Shown: positions 46,412 to 55,187 of the stretch, one piece after another | Layout: each line of letters begins with the position of its first letter | Position numbering within the stretch: the first letter of the stretch is position 1 | Source: Micrococcus terreus | GTDB lineage: Bacteria > Actinomycetota > Actinomycetes > Actinomycetales > Micrococcaceae | Direction of reading: 5' to 3' | Assembly: GCF_900116905.1 (NCBI RefSeq) | Contig: NZ_FPCG01000002.1 | Location: 186,001 to 250,000 of the forward strand | DNA: 64,000 bases | Translations under genes and position numbers: made by a program | Notes under the pieces: model-generated | What the model saw: the letters and a program-made list of their open reading frames with translations, nothing else | Database searches by the model: none | What the model was told of the DNA's origin: nothing

Positions 46412-47521
46412 ATGACCAACGGCACTGATCCTGACTATCCCTCCCGGGTGCTCGGAGTGCTCTTCGGCGGAGCCGCCGGGGACGCCCTGGGCTACACCGT
46501 GGAGTTCTCCGACCAGCAGCAGATCCTGAACCGTCATCCGGAGGGCCTGTTCCGCCCGGACCAGGTCCGGGGGGTGCGGCTGGACGGCTCCGGCCAGCGG
46601 CTGCCGATCAGTGACGACACCCAGATGACCCTCTATGTGCTGGACGGGCTGCTGGAGTGGATCGAGTGGGCCAACGACGGCCAGATGGCCGACCCTGCCG
46701 CGAGTGTGTGGCTGGCCTGTCTGCGCTGGTGGAAGACGCAGAACGGCCGCTTCCCGGACGGGGCGCCGCAGCCGCCGGACCGGTGGATCGACGCCCACAC
46801 GGAGCTGCATGTCCAGCGTGCTCCGGGCAACGCCTGCCTGTCCGGGCTGGACCGCCCGGACATGGGGCTGCTCGGCGACCCGAGCAACCCGGACTCCAAG
46901 GGGTGCGGGACGGTGATGCGCTCAGCGCCGTACGGCATGGTCCCCCGGCTGGAGGACCATCTGGTGGTCTCGCTGGCCCGGCAGGGCGCAGTGCTGACAC
47001 ATGGACACCCGGCGGCCTGGACGTCCTCGGCGGCGTTCGCGCTGATGATCTCTGCCCTGATGGGTGGGCGCTCCCTGCAGGAGGCGGTCCGGTCCGGCCT
47101 GGACTGGCTGGGGCAGCTCCCGGACAAGGACCCCGACGGCGGCACGCTGGCAGCACTCCAAGGTGCGGTCTCGTTGGCCGCAGGTGGGCCCCAGGGCCCA
47201 GGAACGGCCACGCCCGAGACCCTGCTGCCCTCCGAGCTCGGCGAAGGATGGGTGGCTGAGGAGGCGCTGGCGATCGCCGTGTACTCCGTGCTGGCCACCC
47301 AGGCAGGTTCGGCCACCGCACACGAGCACGCCGAGCGGGCGCTGCGTCTGGCGGTGACCCATGGCGGCGATTCGGACTCCACGGCCTCCCTGGCCGGGCA
47401 GCTGCTCGGTGCCCACTACGGCATGGCGATCTTCGGGGAGGACGCTGAGCTGCCGGTCTGGATCACCGAGCACGCCGTGGTCGCCGAAGCCGCACGCCGC
47501 TGGGCCGCCGCCACCCACTGA
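46412..47521 (+). CDS. ADP-ribosylglycohydrolase family protein
   Basis: 369-aa alpha-helical protein of the ARH/DraG family, which removes ADP-ribose from proteins or small molecules. N-terminal LGVLFGGAAGDALGYTVEF, metal-binding SDDTQMTLYVLDGL, GCGTVMRSAPYG, TTHGHPAAW-like THGHPAAWTSSAA and the C-terminal GGDSDSTASLAGQLLGAHYG all match the family. TAGCAT ends 7 nt before the ATG at 46412, so the gene is probably leaderless. It is divergent from sbcD and convergent with the exonuclease-BRCT gene. Substrate unknown; a partner ADP-ribosyltransferase is not in view. Confidence 0.88.
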   Translation: MTNGTDPDYPSRVLGVLFGGAAGDALGYTVEFSDQQQILNRHPEGLFRPDQVRGVRLDGSGQRLPISDDTQMTLYVLDGLLEWIEWANDGQMADPAASVWLACLRWWKTQNGRFPDGAPQPPDRWIDAHTELHVQRAPGNACLSGLDRPDMGLLGDPSNPDSKGCGTVMRSAPYGMVPRLEDHLVVSLARQGAVLTHGHPAAWTSSAAFALMISALMGGRSLQEAVRSGLDWLGQLPDKDPDGGTLAALQGAVSLAAGGPQGPGTATPETLLPSELGEGWVAEEALAIAVYSVLATQAGSATAHEHAERALRLAVTHGGDSDSTASLAGQLLGAHYGMAIFGEDAELPVWITEHAVVAEAARRWAAATH

Positions 47522-47556
47522 CGGGGTCCACTGGTCCGAGCAGCCCGCGCCCGCCG

Positions 47557-48621
47557 TCAGCGGGATAGCTCGGGCCAGTTGCCGTCCAGCATCTGCAGGA
47601 ACTCCGGTTCGGAGATCAGCTCCACGCGCTGTCCCCGGGCGCGCCGGGCGAGGGCCTCGCGGGTCTTGCGGTGCAGCACGGCACCGCCGACGGGCCGGTC
47701 GGCACCGCGGTCCAGATCCTCGGAGCGGAATCCGTCTCCCACCACCAGCAGGGTGGTGGCCGCCCCCACCCGGCTGGCCGGCCGGGCACCGCAGGCGGCG
47801 GCACGCACCTTGGCCTGCTGGCGGGGCATGCCCAGGTTCCCGGTAAAGACCACGTGGTGGCCGAACAGCGGATGCGACGGGTCAGCGTCCGGTGCGGGAT
47901 CCGGGTTGGGCCCTTCGTCGGGCCAGTGCATCAGATCGGGCATTCGCGCCTCGTGCGGCAGTTCCACGGTCGCGTCGAACACCGGTCCCAGCTGCCGGGC
48001 CTGACGGGTGGCCCGGGAGAGGTGTCCCTGCCCGGCTGCCCGCGGGGTCAGCTGCCGGCGCTGCAGCCCGTGGTCGGCCAGCAGGGCATCCAGGCTGCGC
48101 TGGGTCCCGTCCGTCCGGGACCGCCGTTCGATGTCGATCACGATCCACGCGCAGGCCTCCGCGTCGGCCAGGGCGTCATGGTGCCGGGCCACCGGGTGTC
48201 CGGCCTCCTCGGCGGCCCGGGGCAGCGCGTAGGAGGGCAGGTCGTACCCCTTGCGTGCCAGGACCAGGCTGCAGGCATAGTCCAGTGCCGGCACATCCCG
48301 TCCAGAGACCTCGAGCGCAGACTCGATCACCCCCAGGTCGAAGCCGGCGTTGTGGGCCACCAGCGGATCCTCGCCCACGAACTCCAGGAGCTGGTCGAAC
48401 ACCTCGGCGAACCGGGGAGCGCGGGCCACCTGTTCGGGGCGGATCCCGTGGATCATCACGTTGCGGGGGTCGAAACGGTCGAACCCTCGTGGCGGGCGCA
48501 TCATCCAGTGCGCCCGCTCCACCTGTTCGCCGGCGCGCACCCGCACCACGCCCACCGAGCAGGGGGACCCCCGGAACCCGTTGGCGGTCTCGAAGTCCAG
48601 GGCGGTGAAGTCCAGTGACAT
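47557..48621 (-). CDS. DEDDh 3'-5' exonuclease with C-terminal BRCT domain
   Basis: 354-aa DnaQ-like protein. Exonuclease motifs: DFET (Exo I, 9-12), HNAGFDLGVIESAL (Exo II) and HDALADAEACA (Exo III, His-Asp of DEDDh). A linker of about 80 residues follows, then a BRCT fold at about 258-350 with GHHVVFTGNLGMPRQQAKV and the conserved small-residue core. Such exonuclease-BRCT fusions are found in many actinobacteria and suggest a repair or replication-proofreading accessory role. The start codon overlaps the rdgB stop by one base, so it is part of the rph-rdgB unit. Confidence 0.88.
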   Translation of the reverse strand: MSLDFTALDFETANGFRGSPCSVGVVRVRAGEQVERAHWMMRPPRGFDRFDPRNVMIHGIRPEQVARAPRFAEVFDQLLEFVGEDPLVAHNAGFDLGVIESALEVSGRDVPALDYACSLVLARKGYDLPSYALPRAAEEAGHPVARHHDALADAEACAWIVIDIERRSRTDGTQRSLDALLADHGLQRRQLTPRAAGQGHLSRATRQARQLGPVFDATVELPHEARMPDLMHWPDEGPNPDPAPDADPSHPLFGHHVVFTGNLGMPRQQAKVRAAACGARPASRVGAATTLLVVGDGFRSEDLDRGADRPVGGAVLHRKTREALARRARGQRVELISEPEFLQMLDGNWPELSR

Positions 48622-49283
48622 CAGTGCGCGCTGGGTGCAGACTGCCCCTGGTCCAGGGCGTCCACCAGATGCGGGAGCAGGGCTCGGAAGGCCTGCCCCC
48701 GGTGGCTGATCCGGTTCTTGTGCTCAGCGCTGATCTGGGCACAGGACTCCTGCAGTCCGTCCGGCTGGAGAATCGGGTCGTAGCCGAACCCGCCGTCCCC
48801 GTGCGGTTCGGTCAGCAGGGTCCCGCGCAGTTCGCCCAGCTCCACGTGGTCACCGCCACCTGGCACGGCCAGAGCGGCGGCACAGATGAAGGCCGCACCA
48901 CGGTGGGTTGGGCCGATGTCAGCGAGCTGGGCGAGCAGCAGCTGCAGGTTCGCCTCATCATCTCCATGCCGCCCCGACCACCGTGCCGAGAAGATGCCCG
49001 GCGCACCGCCGAGGATGTCCACGGACAGACCGGAGTCGTCGGCCACGGCCACCAGGCCGGTCTGCTCGGCCACCGCGCGGGCCTTCTTCAGGGCGTTCTG
49101 GGCGAAGGTGATCCCGTCCTCGAGCACATCGGCCGCGCCCGCAGTGGCGGCATCCACCACCTGGGTGTCCACATCCAGCCCCGGGACCTGTCCGCGCAGC
49201 AGCTCGCGCAGCTCCCGCAGTTTGCCCTGGTTGTGGGTGGCCAGGACCACGAGAGGCGACGGGACGGTCTGGGCCCCGCTCAC
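48621..49283 (-). CDS. rdgB: dITP/XTP pyrophosphatase
   Basis: House-cleaning enzyme that hydrolyses non-canonical purine NTPs (ITP, dITP, XTP) to monophosphates. The 220-aa Ham1/RdgB fold shows [14 protein letters not shown] at the start, [23 protein letters not shown] (substrate site, abbreviated) and [11 protein letters not shown]; a C-terminal [11 protein letters not shown] completes it. GTG start overlaps the rph stop codon by 4 nt (GTGA). rph-rdgB coupling is widespread in actinobacteria. Confidence 0.96.
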   Translation of the reverse strand: MSGAQTVPSPLVVLATHNQGKLRELRELLRGQVPGLDVDTQVVDAATAGAADVLEDGITFAQNALKKARAVAEQTGLVAVADDSGLSVDILGGAPGIFSARWSGRHGDDEANLQLLLAQLADIGPTHRGAAFICAAALAVPGGGDHVELGELRGTLLTEPHGDGGFGYDPILQPDGLQESCAQISAEHKNRISHRGQAFRALLPHLVDALDQGQSAPSAH

Positions 49284-50062
49284 TGAGCGTCCTCGGAGGA
49301 GGTGGTCAGCGTCTGGCGCTGGATGGCCGCCAGCTCAGCGGTCCCGGTCAGGGCGAGGTCCAGCAGTGCATCCAGCTCCTCCCGGCGGAACGGTGCGCCC
49401 TCGGCGGTGCCCTGGACCTCCACGAAGTCCCCGGCCCCGGTGACCACCACGTTCATGTCCGTCTCGGCTCGCACGTCCTCCACATAGGGCAGGTCCAGCA
49501 TGGGGGTGCCGTCGATGATCCCCACGGAGACGGCGGCCACCGAGTCCTTCAGCGGCTGGGCGTTCGCGGCGATCAGCTTCTGTCCACGGGCCCACTCGAT
49601 GGCCTCGGCCAGGGCCACGTAGGCACCGGTGATGGAGGCGGTGCGGGTGCCGCCGTCGGCCTCGAGCACATCGCAGTCCAGCACCACGGTGTTCTCCCCC
49701 AGGGCCTTCAGGTCGATCACCGCGCGCAGCGAACGGCCGATCAGGCGGGAGATCTCATGCGTGCGTCCACCGATCTTGCCCTTGACCGACTCGCGAGCGG
49801 ACCGAGTGGAGGTGGCACGGGGCAGCATCGAATACTCGGCGGTGACCCATCCGGTCCCCTCGCCCTTCATCCAGCGCGGCACACCCTCGGTGAAGGAGGC
49901 GGTGCACAGCACGCGCGTCTGCCCGAACTCGATCAGGGCCGACCCCTCGGCCTGGCCAGACCAGCCGCGGGTGATGGTGATGGGGCGCAGCTCGTCCACG
50001 GCACGGCCGTCGGCACGGGATGCGGGCATGGCTGAAGAGGTACCAGAGGTGGGAGGGGTCAT
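49280..50062 (-). CDS. rph: ribonuclease PH
   Basis: Phosphorolytic 3'-5' exoribonuclease that trims tRNA 3' ends and degrades structured RNA; acts as a hexamer. The 260-aa protein has the RNase PH core with [48 protein letters not shown], and [26 protein letters not shown] ends 6 nt before the ATG at 50062, so it is probably leaderless. It is separated from the MBL-fold gene by 19 nt and is first in the rph-rdgB-exonuclease unit. Confidence 0.96.
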   Translation of the reverse strand: MTPPTSGTSSAMPASRADGRAVDELRPITITRGWSGQAEGSALIEFGQTRVLCTASFTEGVPRWMKGEGTGWVTAEYSMLPRATSTRSARESVKGKIGGRTHEISRLIGRSLRAVIDLKALGENTVVLDCDVLEADGGTRTASITGAYVALAEAIEWARGQKLIAANAQPLKDSVAAVSVGIIDGTPMLDLPYVEDVRAETDMNVVVTGAGDFVEVQGTAEGAPFRREELDALLDLALTGTAELAAIQRQTLTTSSEDAQ

Positions 50063-50081
50063 GGCCCCAGTCTACGTCCGG

Positions 50082-50897
50082 TCAGATCCGGTAGGTCACT
50101 CCGGAGACGGCCACGGCCAGGTGCCCGTCGTAGGTCTGCCGCGCCTCGATCGAGGCGGCCAGCGGGTCCGTCCACACCGGAAGGTGGGTCAACAGGAGAC
50201 GGCGAGCGCCGGCGTCGGTGGCGGCCTGTCCGGCGCGCCTGCCGGTGAGGTGGACGCCGTCGATCCCATCGTCGCGCCCCTCCTGGAAGGCGGCCTCGCA
50301 CAGGAACAGGTCGGCGTCCCGGGCGGCCTCGACCAGCCCGTCGCAGGAGTCCGTGTCACCGGAGTAGGTCAGGACCTTGCGCACGGTCTCCCCCTCCGGC
50401 CCGTCCTCCTCGGTCTCCACGCGCAGGGCGTAGGCCTCGTCGATGGGGTGCCGCACCGGATAGGGAGTGATGGTGAAGGGCCCGATCCGCACCGGCTGGC
50501 GGGCCTGCCAGTGCTGGAAGGCGAACTCCTCGGTCATCCCGGGGTCCTGCTCCAGCCCGTAGGCGGTGGCCATCCGTTCGGCGGTGGCGGCCGGCCCGTG
50601 GACGGGGACGTGGACACCGTTCCAGCCGTAGGGGTTCCAGCGGATGGCCACATGCAGCCCGCACAGGTCCATGCAGTGGTCCGGGTGCAGGTGGCTGACG
50701 AGGACGGCGTCGATGTCCTCCAGCGCCATGTACCGCTGCAGGGTGCCCAGCGCGCCGTTGCCCAGGTCCATCAGGATCCGCCAGGTCCTGGTGCCGGTCC
50801 CGTCGCGGTCCGGCCCCTCGGCGGTCACCAGGTAGCAGGAGGCGGGCGAACCGGGTCCGGGGAAGGAGCCTGAGGCTCCGATGATGGTCAGCTTCAC
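50082..50897 (-). CDS. MBL-fold metallo-hydrolase (RNase Z-like)
   Basis: 271-aa metallo-beta-lactamase-fold protein. It starts [24 protein letters not shown], with the zinc motif HLHPDH (in [10 protein letters not shown]), YSGDT for the bridging aspartate and a later LLLTHLPVW histidine. It resembles RNase Z/ElaC-like or cyclic-nucleotide phosphodiesterase-like proteins, but the long substrate-binding arm of RNase Z is absent, so the activity is unknown. It sits in the conserved murI-MBL-rph order and its ATG overlaps the murI stop codon by 4 nt. Confidence 0.85.
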   Translation of the reverse strand: MKLTIIGASGSFPGPGSPASCYLVTAEGPDRDGTGTRTWRILMDLGNGALGTLQRYMALEDIDAVLVSHLHPDHCMDLCGLHVAIRWNPYGWNGVHVPVHGPAATAERMATAYGLEQDPGMTEEFAFQHWQARQPVRIGPFTITPYPVRHPIDEAYALRVETEEDGPEGETVRKVLTYSGDTDSCDGLVEAARDADLFLCEAAFQEGRDDGIDGVHLTGRRAGQAATDAGARRLLLTHLPVWTDPLAASIEARQTYDGHLAVAVSGVTYRI

Positions 50898-51928
50898 GGT
50901 GTCCTCCCGTCCTGCGCCGTTGCGGTCTGGGAGGGCCCGACGTCGGCCCCCTCGCCGTCCACTGTATCGGCCGGTGGGGTGCCCGGAGACGTCCGCGCCC
51001 CGCGGGCGCGATCGAGCATGTCCGGGGTGATGCGGGCCAGCACACCGGTGGGGTAGCGCTCGGCAATGTGGTCCACATGCTCCACGGCCAGCACCTCGGG
51101 GCCCAGGAATCGCCGGGCGAGCGCCTGGAAGTGGTCCGGGTCGCCGGTGGCGATGAACTGGTGGCCGGAGGGTGTGGCTCCCACGTCTCCCCCGGGGTTC
51201 TCCAGTCCATGGCGTACCAGGGCCCGGTAGACGTCCTTGGCGGTCTCCTCGGCCGAGGAGACCAGGGTGACCTGCTCGCCCATGACCAGGGAGATGACGC
51301 CGGTGAGCAGCGGGTAGTGGGTGCAGCCCAGGACCAGGGTGTCCACACCGGCGTCCTTGAGCGGCTGCAGGTACTCCTCGGCGGTGGCCAGCAGCTCCGG
51401 CCCGGTGGTGATCCCTGCCTCGACGAACTCCACGAACCGCGGGCAGGCCACAGAGAGGACCTCGAGCTGGGGGGCGGCGGCGAAGGTGTCCTCATAGGCC
51501 CGTGATCCCACGGTGGCCTCCGTGCCGATCACTCCGATCCGTCCGTTGCGGGTGGCGGCCACGGCCCGGCGCACGGCCGGCTGGATCACCTCCACCACGG
51601 GGATCCCGTACCGCGCGGTGTAGCGCTCCCGGGCATCGCGCAGCACGGCCGCTGAGGCGGAGTTGCAGGCGATCACCAGGACCTTGACCCCGGCGTCCAC
51701 CAGTTCGTCCATGATGCCCAGGGCGTAGGCACGCACCTCGGCGATGGACTTCGGTCCGTAGGGGCTGTTCTTGGTGTCCCCCACATACACGATCTGCTCG
51801 CTGGGAAGCTGGTCGATCACCGCACGGGCCACGGTGAGTCCGCCGACGCCGGAGTCGAAGATCCCCACGCGAGAGGTGGGCGAGATCTGGACGGCGGAGT
51901 TGGCGGCGTCGGTGCGGGGTGCGGTCAT
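50894..51928 (-). CDS. murI: glutamate racemase
   Basis: Makes D-glutamate for peptidoglycan. 344 aa: Asp/Glu racemase fold with [16 protein letters not shown] (21-36), the catalytic cysteine pair in ACNSAS (C88) and GCTHYPLL (C202), and NSPYG. The family is usually about 270 aa; here a Ser/Thr/Pro/Gly-rich tail of about 45 residues (after [11 protein letters not shown]) is added, of unknown role. ATG at 51928 is preferred over an upstream in-frame extension that lies inside the DUF2017 gene. Downstream MBL gene overlaps by 4 nt. Confidence 0.95.
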   Translation of the reverse strand: MTAPRTDAANSAVQISPTSRVGIFDSGVGGLTVARAVIDQLPSEQIVYVGDTKNSPYGPKSIAEVRAYALGIMDELVDAGVKVLVIACNSASAAVLRDARERYTARYGIPVVEVIQPAVRRAVAATRNGRIGVIGTEATVGSRAYEDTFAAAPQLEVLSVACPRFVEFVEAGITTGPELLATAEEYLQPLKDAGVDTLVLGCTHYPLLTGVISLVMGEQVTLVSSAEETAKDVYRALVRHGLENPGGDVGATPSGHQFIATGDPDHFQALARRFLGPEVLAVEHVDHIAERYPTGVLARITPDMLDRARGARTSPGTPPADTVDGEGADVGPSQTATAQDGRTP

Positions 51929-51944
51929 GGTTCCTTCGGGGGAC

Positions 51945-52658
51945 TCAGTCCGGCAGGCGGGAGGACAGGGCGAGCATGAGGGTGTCCTGCAGCCAGGTGG
52001 TGAAGTTGTACAGCAGTGCCATGTAGGACTCCACGTCCTGGGCCAGCGCCCAGTCGTCGATCTCATGGACCCGGGCGGCGTCCTCCTCGTCCTGGATGTC
52101 GAGCCGGGCCGAGAGCACCAGACGGACGTCGTTCAGAGCCCGGGAGAAGCTCACCGCCGAGGACTCGTCCAGCACGATCAGCGAGGACTGCAGGGCGGCT
52201 GCGGCGCGTTGGAGGTCGGCGGTCTTGGCTGAGCGCACAGCGTCCTCGGTGGCGGCCCGGAACGCCCCGGCGGCGTGCTCATCGTCCTTCACTCCCGCCG
52301 GCAGCAGCCGGGCCAGGGCAGGGTCGGTCGGCGCCTGGCGCGTCGGCTCCACGGACAGACCGTCCTCGGGCAGCCGGCCCTGGGCATCCGGAGCGGCTGG
52401 GTCCCAGTCGCCGATGATGGACCAGAACGCGGCATCGTCATCGGTGGTGGAGGCCTGGCGGTCAGACGCCGCCGTGGTGAGCGGATCCGACTGGTCGCCA
52501 GCAGTCCGCGCGTCCTGTTCCGGTGTCACCGGGTGGACGGTCTCACCGGCCCCCAGCAGTTCGATGACGTCGTTGAACAGGGTGCGCAGCAGTCGGCGCT
52601 CGGGCCGGTTCAGTTCGGCCACGAAGCCGCGCGGTGTGCTCTTGAATCCGCGTGCCAT
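51945..52658 (-). CDS. DUF2017 domain protein
   Basis: 237-aa acidic helical protein of the actinobacterial DUF2017 family, which lies almost always between clpS and murI. The N-terminus [25 protein letters not shown] and C-terminus [20 protein letters not shown] are the conserved blocks (abbreviated). A Ser/Asp/Pro-rich middle (about 45-110) is variable. No catalytic motif is recognisable. Its ATG is one base past the clpS stop codon, so it is translationally coupled. A role with ClpS or in cell-wall precursor control is suggested only by neighbourhood. Confidence 0.85.
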   Translation of the reverse strand: MARGFKSTPRGFVAELNRPERRLLRTLFNDVIELLGAGETVHPVTPEQDARTAGDQSDPLTTAASDRQASTTDDDAAFWSIIGDWDPAAPDAQGRLPEDGLSVEPTRQAPTDPALARLLPAGVKDDEHAAGAFRAATEDAVRSAKTADLQRAAAALQSSLIVLDESSAVSFSRALNDVRLVLSARLDIQDEEDAARVHEIDDWALAQDVESYMALLYNFTTWLQDTLMLALSSRLPD

Positions 52659-52659
52659 C

Positions 52660-53010
52660 TCAGGTCTGCTCCTGTTGGAGGGTGGCCCAGAGACCGTATC
52701 CGTGCATGGCCTGCACATGGCGTTCAGCCTCTTCACGGGGTCCGGCGGCCACGACGGCCCGCCCCTCCTCATGCACCTGGAGCATCAGCCGGTGGGCCTT
52801 GTCCTGGCTGAACCCGAAGTAGGAGCGGAAGACATAGGAGACATAGCTCATCAGGTTCACGGGGTCGTTCCAGACCACCACCTGCCAGGGCCGGGCCACC
52901 GAGAGCTCCTCACGCTCCAGCAGGGCCGTGCCGGTGCCGGTCTCGGTTCCCCCGGGATGGGCCGATGAGGCGAGGGCGGCGCGGGGCGCAGCGCAGCGGG
53001 ACGGGGACAT
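52660..53010 (-). CDS. clpS: ATP-dependent Clp protease adaptor ClpS
   Basis: N-degron adaptor that delivers substrates with bulky N-terminal residues to ClpAP/ClpCP. 116 aa: an unconserved Ala/Gly-rich N-terminal tail of about 35 residues, then the folded core with [20 protein letters not shown] (binding pocket with ND and the hydrophobic helix), [18 protein letters not shown] and the C-terminal His-rich segment [20 protein letters not shown] ends 7 nt before the ATG, so it is probably leaderless. It is divergent from pncB, 73 nt away. Confidence 0.94.
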   Translation of the reverse strand: MSPSRCAAPRAALASSAHPGGTETGTGTALLEREELSVARPWQVVVWNDPVNLMSYVSYVFRSYFGFSQDKAHRLMLQVHEEGRAVVAAGPREEAERHVQAMHGYGLWATLQQEQT

Positions 53011-53083
53011 GGCGTCCAGTGTAGTGCCGGGCCTGCACCCCTGCCGATCTGCGGCGATCGGGGCAGAGGGGTAGGGTGTCAGC

Positions 53084-54424
53084 GTGATCGATCAGACGAG
53101 TGCGCGGTCTCCGCGTCGGATCCAGCCCACGTCCCTGTTCACGGACCACTACGAGCTGACCATGCTCCAGGCGTCACTGAAGTCCGGTGCCGCCCACCGG
53201 CGCAGTGTGTTCGAGGTCTTCACCCGGCGTCTCTCCTCCGGGCGTCGATATGGCGTGGTGGCCGGAACGGGTCGTCTGCTCGAGGGACTGGCCGACTTCC
53301 GGTTCGGCCCCGAGGACCTGGACTTCCTGGCCCAGCACCACGTGGTGGATGAGGCCACGCTGGAGTACCTGGCCGACTACCGGTTCACTGGGGACATCTA
53401 CGGCTACGCCGAAGGCGAGACGTTCTTCCCCCACTCCCCCATCCTGCAGGTCGAGTCCACCTTCGCCGAGGCCTGCATCCTGGAGACCTATCTGCTCTCC
53501 GTGCTCAACTACGACTCCGCAGTGGCCTCGGCGGCCTCGCGCATGACCTCCGTCGCCCAGGGCCGGCCCTGCGTGGAGATGGGGGCCCGGCGCATCAACG
53601 AAGAGGCCGCGGTGGCCGCCGCCCGTGCCGCCGTGATCGCCGGCTTCGCCTCCACCTCCAACCTGGAGGCCGGCATCCGCTACGGGGTGCCCACCGTGGG
53701 CACCGCGGCGCACTCCTTCACCCTGCTGCATGACAGCGAGCGGGAGGCCTTCCAGGCCCAGGTGGACGCACTCGGCGCCGACACCACACTCCTGGTGGAC
53801 ACCTATGACGTGGAGCAGGGCGTGCGCACCGCAGTGGAGGTCGCCGGACCCCGGCTGCGCAATGTCCGCCTCGACTCAGGGGATCTCGTGGAGCAGGCCC
53901 ATTGGGTGCGGCAGATGCTGGATGAACTGGGCAACACCGAGACCGGGATCATGGTGACCTCTGATCTGGACGAGTACGCCATCGCCCACCTGCAGTCCGC
54001 TCCGGTGAACTCCTATGGTGTGGGAACCCGTCTGGTGACCGGCTCCGGCGCGCCCACCGCCTCGATGGTCTACAAGCTCGTCTCCCGGCAGGGTGATGAC
54101 GGCCAGTGGGTGGATGTGGCCAAGGCCGCCGCCGGCAAGGGCTCCACGGGCGGACGCAAAGTGGCCGCTCGCCGCCTAGATGACCGCCGTCGGGCCGTGG
54201 CCGAGCTGGTCGGCGTCAACGAGCAGCCTCCGGTGGACTCCAACGACCGTCCCCTCCTCCAGCCTCTGGTGCTGGACGGTGTGGTCCAGGAGGGATGGAC
54301 CGGACCCGAGGCCGTGACCCGCGCGGCGCAGCGCCACCGGGCCTCCCTGGCCGAGCTGCCCCAGGCGGTGCGCAAGCTCCAGCCAGGCGAGGCCGCCATC
54401 CCCACCCTGTTCAACGGTCGCTGA
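53084..54424 (+). CDS. pncB: nicotinate phosphoribosyltransferase
   Basis: Preiss-Handler NAD salvage: converts nicotinate plus PRPP to nicotinate mononucleotide with ATP stimulation. The 446-aa protein has [15 protein letters not shown] at the N-terminus, [41 protein letters not shown] and [12 protein letters not shown], all family segments. GTG start; TAGGGT ends 6 nt before it, so probably leaderless. A nicotinamidase gene follows 88 nt downstream, forming a two-step salvage pair. Confidence 0.95.
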   Translation: MIDQTSARSPRRIQPTSLFTDHYELTMLQASLKSGAAHRRSVFEVFTRRLSSGRRYGVVAGTGRLLEGLADFRFGPEDLDFLAQHHVVDEATLEYLADYRFTGDIYGYAEGETFFPHSPILQVESTFAEACILETYLLSVLNYDSAVASAASRMTSVAQGRPCVEMGARRINEEAAVAAARAAVIAGFASTSNLEAGIRYGVPTVGTAAHSFTLLHDSEREAFQAQVDALGADTTLLVDTYDVEQGVRTAVEVAGPRLRNVRLDSGDLVEQAHWVRQMLDELGNTETGIMVTSDLDEYAIAHLQSAPVNSYGVGTRLVTGSGAPTASMVYKLVSRQGDDGQWVDVAKAAAGKGSTGGRKVAARRLDDRRRAVAELVGVNEQPPVDSNDRPLLQPLVLDGVVQEGWTGPEAVTRAAQRHRASLAELPQAVRKLQPGEAAIPTLFNGR

Positions 54425-54512
54425 GTCCCCGCCGACCGGGGAACCGTCCCTTCACCTCATCACCCCGTCGATCCGTCGTCGACCTCTGAATTCGCCCAAA
54501 GGACCTGACAGC

Positions 54513-55184
54513 ATGCGCGCATTGATCATCGTGGATGTCCAGAACGACTTCTGCGAAGGCGGCTCCCTGGCCGTCGAGGGTGGAGCCGCCACGGCCGCCC
54601 GCATCTCCGAGTACCTGGAGGACTCCGGTCACCGGTTCCACCAGGTGGCCGCCACGCGGGACTGGCATGTGGACCCGGGTCCCCACTTCGCCGCCGCCCA
54701 AGACAGCGATCCGGACTGGCAGGAGAGCTGGCCCGTCCACTGTGTGGCAGGCTCGGCCGGCGCTGACCTGCACCCGGACCTGGACTCCGAGCTGATCGAC
54801 GCCCAGTTCCTCAAGGGCCGGTTCGAGGCCGCCTACTCAGGGTTCGAAGGACAGCTGGGCGATCCGGACACAGTGCGCTCCGATGCCCCCTCCGGGACGG
54901 TCGGACCCTACGGCGCCACCGCGGCGGCCTCTGCGGCGGTGGAGGACGGCGCACCGGGCCTGGATGACTGGCTCAGGGATGCCGACATCTCCGAGGTGAC
55001 CGTGGTGGGACTGGCCACGGACCACTGTGTGCGAGCCACGGTGCTGGATGCGATCGATGCCGGCTACGCCACCTCCGTGGTCACCGACCTGGTGCGCGGC
55101 GTGGACCCAGAGCGGTCCGAGGACGCCCTGTCCGAGATGGAGGATGCCGGAGCGGTCCTGCTGCACTGGCGCGAGTCCCGCTGA
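54513..55184 (+). CDS. pncA: nicotinamidase (isochorismatase-fold)
   Basis: Deamidates nicotinamide to nicotinate, feeding pncB upstream. 223 aa with the catalytic triad of the family: Asp8 (VDVQNDF), Lys101 (FLKGRFEAAYSGF) and Cys172 (ATDHCV), plus metal ligands Asp50 and His52 (TRDWHVDPGPHF). A Gly/Ser-rich insert around 115-150 lengthens the lid region. Preceded by ACCTGACAGC spacing from an AAAGGA ribosome site. Function is supported both by residues and by neighbour pncB; convergent with the helicase gene with a 3-nt gap. Confidence 0.93.
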   Translation: MRALIIVDVQNDFCEGGSLAVEGGAATAARISEYLEDSGHRFHQVAATRDWHVDPGPHFAAAQDSDPDWQESWPVHCVAGSAGADLHPDLDSELIDAQFLKGRFEAAYSGFEGQLGDPDTVRSDAPSGTVGPYGATAAASAAVEDGAPGLDDWLRDADISEVTVVGLATDHCVRATVLDAIDAGYATSVVTDLVRGVDPERSEDALSEMEDAGAVLLHWRESR

Positions 55185-55187
55185 GCC

